Assembly (NCBI GenBank): GCA_027483065.1
Contig: JAIXVI010000198.1
Span: 1 to 42,160, forward strand
Direction of reading: 5' to 3'
DNA: 42,160 nucleotides
Source: Planctomycetaceae bacterium
GTDB taxonomy: Bacteria > Planctomycetota > Phycisphaerae > Phycisphaerales > SM1A02
The notes under the pieces were generated by a model. The model was not told the origin of the DNA. It ran no database searches and was given only the letters and a program-made list of their open reading frames with translations. This document shows positions 9,022-15,980 of this stretch, piece after piece (position 1 is the stretch's first letter; each line of letters begins with the position of its first letter). The position numbers and the translations under genes were made by a program.

Positions 9022-9164
9022 AGTGGAAGGGGAGAGTATAGATCCGCCCGCTCTCGCCGCGGCCGCAGGAAACGCGTGAATCCACGCGAGACGTGGCAAT
9101 TCGTGGTTGCAGTCTGGGTCACGAGCAGGGGTGGACCAATCGCGCGGACCACGTCGATTCCACG

Positions 9165-9190
9165 AAAAACCGACCGCCGTACGGGCGGTC
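9165..9190 (-). terminator. Intrinsic terminator of the glycosyltransferase gene
   Basis: On the minus strand the stem GACCGCC-cgtac-GGCGGTC is followed by GGTTTTTCG. It starts about 24 bp after the stop of the gene at 9214-10827 and lies upstream of putA, so it separates the two. Confidence 0.82.
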
Positions 9191-9213
9191 CGTTTGCGCC
9201 TCTCGGGCGCCGA

Positions 9214-10827
9214 TCAGAACGTCGACCGCGCACCAACGGCCGCGAGTGCGCGGTCGTAGCAGCGGATCGTGCGCGTGGCAGCACCGTCCCAATTGATGCC
9301 GCGAATTTCAAACGCGCCGTGTTCGACGAGTTGGCGCGAGAGCGGTGGGTGGCGCAAGACCGCGATGATCTTGTCGGCCATATCCTCGATGTCCCAGAAG
9401 TCGACTTTGAGGGCGTGCATTAAGACTTCACTCACGCCAGAAGACTTCGAAATCAGGACGGGAACGTTGTGACTCATCGCTTCGAGCGGCGCGATACCAA
9501 AGGGTTCGCTCACGCTCGGCATCACGTAGAGATCAGCCATCGCAAAGACGCGCGCGATATCGCGACCGCGCAGGAACCCAGTGAAAAGCACTTTGTTTCC
9601 GATGCCCATCGACGCAGCCATCTCGATCATGCGCTGCGCCTGATCACCGGAGCCCGCGACAACAAACTTCACGTTGTCCATGTATTCAAGCACTTTCTTT
9701 GCGGCTTGAATGAAGTACTCCGGGCCCTTCTGCATGGTGATGCGGCCGAAGTAGAGGACGATTTTGTCCTTCGAATGGATGGGCTGCACGCCCACGTCGG
9801 CAGGATTCAAATCGACGCCGTTGTAGACCACATCGATTTTCGATGCGTTCACGCCATAGCGATTCACGCAGACGTTTTTGGTGAGCATGCTCACCGCAAT
9901 CGCGCGCGTGGCGCCGTGCATGCCGCGGCGTTCGATGTTGTAAATCTGCTGATGCGGATGCTCGCCGGAGCGATCGAATTCCGTAGAGTGGACGTGCACA
10001 AGCAGCGGTTTTCCCGTCAATTTCTGCAGCGCGAGACCCGCGGGATACGTCAGCCAATCGTGCGCGTGGATGACGTCGAAATCCAGTCCGCGTGTTGCAT
10101 CGACCACAAAACGCGCGTAGCGATCGGCCATTCCGAGAAGATCACCGGAATAGTCGGCGGCATCCGCGCCGCGGGCGGCAACGGCTTCCTTCGGTCGATC
10201 TGCGGTTTCTGGAAGTGCGGTGGCGAGCGCGTGATCGATCGGATCGCGCGTGAGTTCGGGGAACGCACCGGCCTTTGCGAGCGTGCGAATGCGCTCGATA
10301 CTCCAGCCCGCATCGCGCATCATGCGCACACTTTCGGCGATGCGATTCGTTGTTCCAACGCCCGCCGACTCGCCGTGCGATTCGTAGACGGATGAAAAAC
10401 TGCCGGCTTCTGCGGGTAATTCGATGAAGCGCGTCGACGTAAATTCTTCGACGATGCGATTCCAAGATTCGCGCTCACTCGCCGACATTTCCGTTGGTGC
10501 GGCAACTGGCCGAGGATTCGCCGAAGCCGAGGGAACAGCGTTGCCGACGCGGTTTGTTGCGGAAACGGCCTGGGTCGCGCTCGTCGCTGCGGGGGCTTTG
10601 GCGGCAGGCGCCGGTGTCGCACTTTCGCGTACACGCTCAATGATTGCGCCAGGACTGACGAGTCGTACGTGCGACGCACTCTCTGATGGCACCGATTTCG
10701 GAAGCACAAAGGTCACCTCCGCGCCCTGACGATCCAGTGCCTTCGTCAGGCCGTAGCAAGCCGTGCCAAGACCGCCCGTGATAAACGGGGGAAACTCCCA
10801 ACCGAGCATGAGTACGCGCATGGCCAT
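9214..10827 (-). CDS. Glycosyltransferase of the GT4/GT5 type (glycogen-synthase-like)
   Basis: This 537-aa retaining GT-B glycosyltransferase opens with MLGWEFPPFITGGLGTACYGL, the donor-site glycine motif at the N-terminus of starch/glycogen synthases and related GT4 enzymes. The second Rossmann domain shows VVYNGVDL, VLYFGRITMQKGPEYFIQA and the E-x7-E motif EPFGIAPLEAM. Between the two (about residues 55-220) is an Ala/Pro/Ser-rich linker and a helical stretch not usual in the family, which explains the extra length over about 400 aa. Its product could be glycogen or another alpha-glucan, or a cell-surface glycan; sequence alone does not decide. ATG 10827 and ATG 10821 are both possible starts. 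A terminator follows at 9165-9190. Confidence 0.88.
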   Translation of the reverse strand: MAMRVLMLGWEFPPFITGGLGTACYGLTKALDRQGAEVTFVLPKSVPSESASHVRLVSPGAIIERVRESATPAPAAKAPAATSATQAVSATNRVGNAVPSASANPRPVAAPTEMSASERESWNRIVEEFTSTRFIELPAEAGSFSSVYESHGESAGVGTTNRIAESVRMMRDAGWSIERIRTLAKAGAFPELTRDPIDHALATALPETADRPKEAVAARGADAADYSGDLLGMADRYARFVVDATRGLDFDVIHAHDWLTYPAGLALQKLTGKPLLVHVHSTEFDRSGEHPHQQIYNIERRGMHGATRAIAVSMLTKNVCVNRYGVNASKIDVVYNGVDLNPADVGVQPIHSKDKIVLYFGRITMQKGPEYFIQAAKKVLEYMDNVKFVVAGSGDQAQRMIEMAASMGIGNKVLFTGFLRGRDIARVFAMADLYVMPSVSEPFGIAPLEAMSHNVPVLISKSSGVSEVLMHALKVDFWDIEDMADKIIAVLRHPPLSRQLVEHGAFEIRGINWDGAATRTIRCYDRALAAVGARSTF

Positions 10828-10908
10828 CCCGTTTCCGACACCCTGTTCCCTTCACGGCGCAAAACGCCGTTCATCCTGCGGAGCAAACTCGCATCAAGCT
10901 CTCAAAGA

Positions 10909-10934
10909 GAGCATTGATCGAGAGCATTGATCGA
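10909..10934. repeat. Perfect 13-bp direct repeat
   Basis: GAGCATTGATCGA occurs twice head to tail (10909-10921 and 10922-10934) in the gap upstream of the glycosyltransferase gene. It could be an operator or a simple duplication. Confidence 0.7.
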
Positions 10935-10997
10935 GCGATGTTTCCATCTGACACACTCGTTCCTGAAACTTGCAGGCCCAAACCTCTCGCGCCTCTC

Positions 10998-11606
10998 TCA
11001 CTCGTCTTCATCGCCGCCGCCGACATCGCCAAGCGCACGAAACGCGGCTTCGTAGGCGAGCAAAAACTTCGTTGCGAGTTCCGCCGCGCTCGATCCTGTG
11101 GAGTCGTTGAGCGGGACGGGATTCTCGAAGGTGTACAACTTCGCGTCATCGCGGAAATGCTTGACCGTCGGCACTTTGCCGCGCCAGCCGAGTTCTGCGA
11201 GTTCCTCCTCGACCAACTCCTCGATCGGATCACCAAAGTGCATGAGGTCCGACTCGATGGACTCGCTCAGCCAACGGTCTGGTGTCGCGAACCGGACCAT
11301 CAGGCCGAGATCGGTCGAAGCGAGTTCGTACCACGCTGGCTCGGGGCATCCCTTCGCGTGGCAGCGAATGCGGTCGCCGAGGGTCTCGATGTTCGCGAAA
11401 ACTTCCTTCACATGCGCGCTCGAACAGACGGCTGCGAAGATCTGCAGGTGAGATTCTGGGTGAGATGCTGGAGTCGTGGGCATGAGCTGCAGTCCGAGGG
11501 ACGAGGCCGGGCCGAGACCCGGAAGGGCGGGCATGGTAGCGGGGGCGGCTCGGAGGGTCGACAAGCCTGACTCCTCCAAATTTGATTCAACAACCTCGTG
11601 TGTCAC
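10998..11606 (-). CDS. Unrecognised protein
   Basis: I do not recognise this 202-aa protein. The first 50 residues are Ala/Pro/Ser/Thr-rich and may not all be translated; GTG 11606, ATG 11534 and ATG 11483 are possible starts and none has a clear ribosome-binding site. The core (about residues 55-170) looks folded, mixed alpha/beta, with IRCHAKGCPEPAWYELAST giving a Cys-His and Cys cluster that might bind metal. The C-terminus is acidic (GGGDEDE). There is no signal peptide or membrane segment, so it is likely cytoplasmic. It runs in the same direction as the glycosyltransferase, 170 bp upstream of it. A competing plus-strand ORF of 218 aa (10914-11570) looks Arg-rich and shadow-like. Confidence 0.6.
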   Translation of the reverse strand: MTHEVVESNLEESGLSTLRAAPATMPALPGLGPASSLGLQLMPTTPASHPESHLQIFAAVCSSAHVKEVFANIETLGDRIRCHAKGCPEPAWYELASTDLGLMVRFATPDRWLSESIESDLMHFGDPIEELVEEELAELGWRGKVPTVKHFRDDAKLYTFENPVPLNDSTGSSAAELATKFLLAYEAAFRALGDVGGGDEDE

Positions 11607-11834
11607 GCATCTTCACGAAACTCGATGGGGAGCCCCTGCAGGCGGCCGCGTCGCGTGCGGGCCAAGAGTCAAGCACTCGATTCGACCTGTTCGACTCGTC
11701 CTTCTCCGCGCCTCCGCTTTGACTCCCGTCGTTCGAATTCCTGCGAATCGTGATTCATCGCGGGAACATGTCGCGACATACGTTCGCCGCCTCCGGAAGT
11801 CGTACGATCGCGCCCTCGCCACGGAGAGTGTCCT

Positions 11835-11841
11835 GAGGAGG
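11835..11841 (+). promoter_or_regulatory. Strong ribosome-binding site of prmC
   Basis: GAGGAGG lies about 5 nt before ATG 11847 and fixes that start. It is one of the clearest Shine-Dalgarno sites in the window. Confidence 0.8.
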
Positions 11842-11846
11842 TTTTC

Positions 11847-13010
11847 ATGAGCAGTTCACACGGTGCAAAGAACGACACCGTCACGCGAAATGCGGGGCAA
11901 GCCGAGACTTCGCGCACCGGTGCATGGACGGTTCGCGCACTTCTTGCGTGGATGGTGCCGCACCTCACCGAGCGCGAGGTCGATAGCCCACGCGCGGTGG
12001 CGGAAATTTTGCTTTCGAGTGTCCTCGGCGTCGAACGGCTCAAACTCTACATGGAGCCGGAGCGGGAACTGTCGTCGGAAGAGCTCACGAGTCTGCGTGC
12101 CCTCGTGACGCGCGCTGGTCGTCACGAGCCGGTCCAGTATCTCGTCGGCCGTTGGCCATTCTTTGGGCGCGACTTCGAAGTGGGCCCCTCGACGCTGATC
12201 CCGCGTCCATGCACGGAAGTACTCGTGGAGCGCGCGCTTGGTTGGATCCGCGAACGAACCGCTGAGAAGCCAGAATCATCGATGGATGTGCTCGACCTCT
12301 GCACTGGAACTGGATGCATCGCGGTCTCCATTGCCCTAGGAATGCGTGCGATTCGTCGGCCCGACGGTACCGGGTGCCGGCCGATTCGCGGCGCTGCGGG
12401 CAGACTCGATCAAGCGGTGCAGTTGCAGGCTGTGCAGCAGCCGGCAGCAGTTCCGGTTGTGCGTGACATCGCTTCTGAGGTCCACGTTCGCGCGACGGAG
12501 CCTGCGCTGAGCGATGTTGTCGGAGCGGAACGAGACACAACGGCGACGACTTCGAGTGTTGCCGCCCACGGAGTTGCGTCGGTGGTTGCAACCGACATCG
12601 TCGCGGAAGCTGTGGAGCTCGCGCAACGGAACGCGGCCCGTCTCGGGGCAAACGTCGACTTTCGTGTGGGTGATCTGTACGGAGCGATGCGCGAGGACGA
12701 ACGATTCGACCTCATCGTTTCGAATCCACCGTACGTGACGGATGCTGAGTACGCGGAACTCGACCGAAACGTCCGTGAGTTCGAACCCGCAAGCGCGTTG
12801 CGAGGCGGCGCCGACGGGCTGCAGTTCGTGCGAGCGGTCGTCGCGGGAGCGGAACGACGCCTGCGACCTGGCGGGCTGTTGCTCGTCGAAATCGGATGGA
12901 AGCACGGTGACGCCGTGCGGAAACTCGGCACACGTGCGGGTTGGCGAGATGTCGACGTGCTGCGCGATGGCGACGGTCATGAGCGCGTCTTGGTGGCGCA
13001 TCGCGTTTGA
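11847..13010 (+). CDS. prmC: Release factor glutamine methyltransferase with an insertion
   Basis: PrmC methylates the Gln of the GGQ motif in peptide-chain release factors RF1 and RF2, using S-adenosylmethionine. The N-terminal helical domain (about residues 25-110) has EPVQYLVGRWPFFGRDFEV and LIPRPCTEVLVE, both typical. The SAM domain has motif I LDLCTGTGCIAVSIAL (149-164) and the catalytic NPPY at 293-296. About 65-70 extra residues (roughly 166-240) sit between motif I and the next strand (VVATDIV), a stretch that is about 20-25 residues in normal PrmC. That makes it 387 aa instead of about 280. The insertion is Ala/Val/Thr-rich without recognisable motif. prfA, the usual neighbour, is not adjacent. 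GAGGAGG precedes the start. Confidence 0.9.
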   Translation: MSSSHGAKNDTVTRNAGQAETSRTGAWTVRALLAWMVPHLTEREVDSPRAVAEILLSSVLGVERLKLYMEPERELSSEELTSLRALVTRAGRHEPVQYLVGRWPFFGRDFEVGPSTLIPRPCTEVLVERALGWIRERTAEKPESSMDVLDLCTGTGCIAVSIALGMRAIRRPDGTGCRPIRGAAGRLDQAVQLQAVQQPAAVPVVRDIASEVHVRATEPALSDVVGAERDTTATTSSVAAHGVASVVATDIVAEAVELAQRNAARLGANVDFRVGDLYGAMREDERFDLIVSNPPYVTDAEYAELDRNVREFEPASALRGGADGLQFVRAVVAGAERRLRPGGLLLVEIGWKHGDAVRKLGTRAGWRDVDVLRDGDGHERVLVAHRV

Positions 13011-13036
13011 CGTGCGTGCGCTGGTGCACACGCGTG

Positions 13037-14710
13037 TTACGCGCGCGCGGCGAGCGCTTTGCGCGATTCTTCGAGCAGTTGAGCGATCTCGATCGGCTTA
13101 AAGAGATGGCAGTGAAGTCCTTCTTGGCCTGATCGCACGATGGAGTGGTTTGGGTCGTAGCCGAAACCAGTCATCAGAATGACGGGCGTCTCGGGGCTCG
13201 CGTCCTTCGATGCGCGGAAAACTTCATAACCGTTCGCGTCGGGCATGCGAATATCGGAGATCACGAGGTCGAAGGGCGTTGCGCTTGCGGCGTGTGCGCG
13301 TACGGCGTCGATGGCCGCTCTGCCGTCGATGCATGCGGTGACGCGACAACCTTGCTGTATGAACACGTCGCGGACAGTTTCGCGCGTCGCATCGTCGTCA
13401 TCGGCGACGAGCACGCGTCGACCCGCGAAGAGAGGATCAACGAGCCCTTCGCGCGAGAACGCACGCATGAACTCTTCTGCACCAAGAATGCCTCGTTGCG
13501 CTGTGCCTGCATTTTTCAGCAGTTCTTCGACGCGCGCGATGTTTTCGCTGAGACGCTTCGAAAATGCGCGAGTGGCGTCATCGTTGGCATGAGCTTCAAG
13601 TTCGCGCGCAGCTTGCGTCAGTTCGTTGAGCGGCGTTTCAGCTTCGCGCGCCAAGGTTGTGGACGTCGCGCGCAGCGTCTCGCAGCGCTCTTGCACCAAG
13701 AGGTCAAGCATGTGCAAGGCGAGCGCGACGTAACGACCGAGCAACTCGGCACCGATGCGATCCTCATCATCAAAGTGCGCGTGTTCCGTGCTCTCGACGT
13801 TGAGCACTCCAACGACTTCATCGTAGAGCCGAAGCGGAACCGTCAGCGTGCTCGAAGCGCCGGGCAGGCCACGCACGTAGCGGGGTTCTTGCGCCACATC
13901 GACGCAAACGATGCTCGTTCCGGTCGATGCGACGAGTCCACTCAAGCCGTTCGCTTCTGGGCGCGCGAAAATGCGCTCGCCGATCCCGAGCGGAACCAGA
14001 CCGGAGCAGAAGACGAGTTCAAGTTGCTCGGTCTTTCGATTCGTGATGCGGTACTCAAAATTGTCGAATCCAAGAACGCTTCGGGTGGCGCCGAGTACGC
14101 GCGCTTCGAGCGTTCGGAGGCGCTCCGCAGCGTTCTGTGCATTCAACTCACTCTCGTCGAATCGAAGCAGTGCCGCGCCCGCTTGATCAATCGCGTCGAG
14201 GCGATCCTGAATACGACGCGTTGCCGTGGCATCCACGAGAAGTGCAACCGCTCCGTCGATCTGCGCCCCCGCAGCGGCGAGGATCGGTGTCATCACAACG
14301 TCGTACCACCGACCTTCCGCACGAAATGTCGAGCGGACCGTTCCCTTGACGCCTCGCGTGCGGCGCCACGCGGCGATCGCTTCGACGCACGCGTCCGCGA
14401 ATCGGCGCATCAACTCCGGTGTCTGGCGCGAGAGCCCGTGGTTCATCCACACGATTTCGCCGCTCGGCTCGACGATGCCAACACCTTCGCCGAGCAACTC
14501 CAGCGCGCGCGTTGCGCGATCGGCGGTGCCGGTGCCCGCACGATCGGAGATAGCGAACTCCGAGAGCGCCTGCCGTTGCGCAAGATCAAGCGGGGCGGTG
14601 CCGCGGAGTTCGTAGACGAAGAAACGCGATGTCGAGTTTGAGGGAGAGCGACCGCTGTCACCCGAGTCGGGTGTCGTCGCGTGGTCTCCAACCGTGTCGT
14701 CTGTCGCCAT
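13037..14710 (-). CDS. GAF and response-regulator signalling protein with kinase-like linker
   Basis: This is a cytoplasmic signalling protein of 557 aa from ATG 14710; starts at 14845 or 14908 would add an Arg/Thr-rich tail. The N-terminal part (about 60-170) resembles a PAS domain (LLGEGVGIVEPSGEIVWMNHG). A GAF domain follows (about 210-340; RIFARPEANGLSGLVASTG, LNVESTEHAHFDDED). Next is a helical stretch (about 350-395) with AREAETPLNEL, which resembles the histidine-kinase H-box (SHELRTPLNAI) but has Arg where the phospho-acceptor His should be. No HATPase domain follows. The C-terminus (about 430-557) is a complete receiver domain: acidic cluster ADDDD, phospho-acceptor Asp in VISDIRMPD, Thr in LMTG and Lys in FKPIE. 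It looks like a receiver with sensory input but no output domain. Confidence 0.87.
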   Translation of the reverse strand: MATDDTVGDHATTPDSGDSGRSPSNSTSRFFVYELRGTAPLDLAQRQALSEFAISDRAGTGTADRATRALELLGEGVGIVEPSGEIVWMNHGLSRQTPELMRRFADACVEAIAAWRRTRGVKGTVRSTFRAEGRWYDVVMTPILAAAGAQIDGAVALLVDATATRRIQDRLDAIDQAGAALLRFDESELNAQNAAERLRTLEARVLGATRSVLGFDNFEYRITNRKTEQLELVFCSGLVPLGIGERIFARPEANGLSGLVASTGTSIVCVDVAQEPRYVRGLPGASSTLTVPLRLYDEVVGVLNVESTEHAHFDDEDRIGAELLGRYVALALHMLDLLVQERCETLRATSTTLAREAETPLNELTQAARELEAHANDDATRAFSKRLSENIARVEELLKNAGTAQRGILGAEEFMRAFSREGLVDPLFAGRRVLVADDDDATRETVRDVFIQQGCRVTACIDGRAAIDAVRAHAASATPFDLVISDIRMPDANGYEVFRASKDASPETPVILMTGFGYDPNHSIVRSGQEGLHCHLFKPIEIAQLLEESRKALAARA

Positions 14711-14960
14711 CGCTTGTCTCGGCGCTGTTGGGCGCGCGTGTGTGTTGCTGTGGCTCGTACGTTCGCACGAGAACTCCGTTGGATCCGTCCGACGGGAGCG
14801 CGGAGTGTAGGAGTTCTCCGCGACTTTCGGAGCATGGTTTGTCATCGATACGCAAGGACAAGAAACCCGGTTCAGGATGCGGTCGATCAGTGCTGCCGAT
14901 CGATCCAATCATGGCCGAAGAGCCCTGACGCAGAGCGGCCTCTCGATACACTGCGCGCCC

Positions 14961-15980
14961 GTGTCTCGACCCTCGAACCCGACCTTCGTTGGAGCGATTG
15001 ATGCTGAGCCGCGCGACACATCTCGCGCGGCTCCGCCCGCCGTTCGCGCGAATGGCTTGGTCAAGCGATTCGGCAGCGTCGACGCGGTGAAATCGGTGCG
15101 ATTCGACCTGCCCGCGCGAGGCGTCTGCGGGTTCCTCGGTCCGAACGGCGCTGGCAAAACGACAACCATTCGTATGCTCGCCGGGGTGTTGATTCCCGAC
15201 GAAGGAACCCTCGAGGTCTGCGGTCACGATGCGCTTCGCGATGCAACGCGCCTCCGCAGCACCGTTGGATACTTGCCCGAGTCGGCGCCTCTTTCGCCGG
15301 AACTGACCGTGCGCGAGCACATGCGCTTTCGCGCTTCGTTGCGTGGGCTTTCGGGAACTGCCGCGCGCGCAGCGATCGCCGACGCCATGGAACGAACCGA
15401 CGTCGCGCGATTTGCGGATCGTTGTGCGGGCACGCTTTCAAAGGGCATGCAGCAACGCGCCGGTCTGGCGCAGACGCTTCTTGGCGATCCAAAGGTGCTC
15501 ATCCTCGACGAACCCTCGGTCGGGCTTGATCCAGGACAGACGCTTGCATTCCGCGCGCTTGTGCGGGAACTCGGCGCGTCACGTCTCGTTTTGCTCTCGT
15601 CGCATCTTCTTTCCGAAGTCGAAGATGTATGCACAGAGCTCCTTGTGATGGCGAAGGGCGAACTCCTCGCACACGAGTCGATGGACATGTTCCGCGCGCG
15701 TGCAGGTGGTGGACGTTGTCATCGCATCGAGTGTGAGCGTGCGCTTGCGAGCATTCCGGCGGCCGCACGACTGCGAGACGACGGAGCCTTTGTCATCGGT
15801 ACTACGTCGCAACTTGACGATGGCTGGCACGCCGCCGAGATCACGCTTCGCGATCTTGACGCGCGCGACACCGTCGCACGTGCGCTGGCAGCATCAGGCG
15901 TTGCGGTGCGTGTCTTTGAACCCGCCGATGCGCGGCTCGAAGAGATTTTCGTCTCGATCGTGTCTGGAGGTCTGCGATGA
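14961..15980 (+). CDS. ABC transporter ATP-binding protein (GldA-like)
   Basis: This is the ATPase of an ABC-2 type exporter, about 339 aa from GTG 14961; the ORF track start at 14877 has no supporting signal, and no ATG lies in frame before Walker A. Visible motifs in order: Walker A GPNGAGKTTT, the Q-loop region YLPESAPL, the signature LSKGMQQRAGLAQ, Walker B VLILDEPSVGLDP and the H-loop SSHLL. The C-terminal extension ends LEEIFVSIV, common in the DrrA/GldA/NatA group. Its stop overlaps the next start as ATGA, so the genes are translationally coupled. It should power the permease encoded just downstream. Confidence 0.92.
   Translation: MSRPSNPTFVGAIDAEPRDTSRAAPPAVRANGLVKRFGSVDAVKSVRFDLPARGVCGFLGPNGAGKTTTIRMLAGVLIPDEGTLEVCGHDALRDATRLRSTVGYLPESAPLSPELTVREHMRFRASLRGLSGTAARAAIADAMERTDVARFADRCAGTLSKGMQQRAGLAQTLLGDPKVLILDEPSVGLDPGQTLAFRALVRELGASRLVLLSSHLLSEVEDVCTELLVMAKGELLAHESMDMFRARAGGGRCHRIECERALASIPAAARLRDDGAFVIGTTSQLDDGWHAAEITLRDLDARDTVARALAASGVAVRVFEPADARLEEIFVSIVSGGLR

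Noticed and set aside
10914-11570. 218-aa plus-strand ORF opposite the unrecognised protein
   Set aside because: Its sequence is Arg-rich and low in hydrophobic residues; the minus-strand protein has a more normal composition, although neither has a known homologue that I can name.
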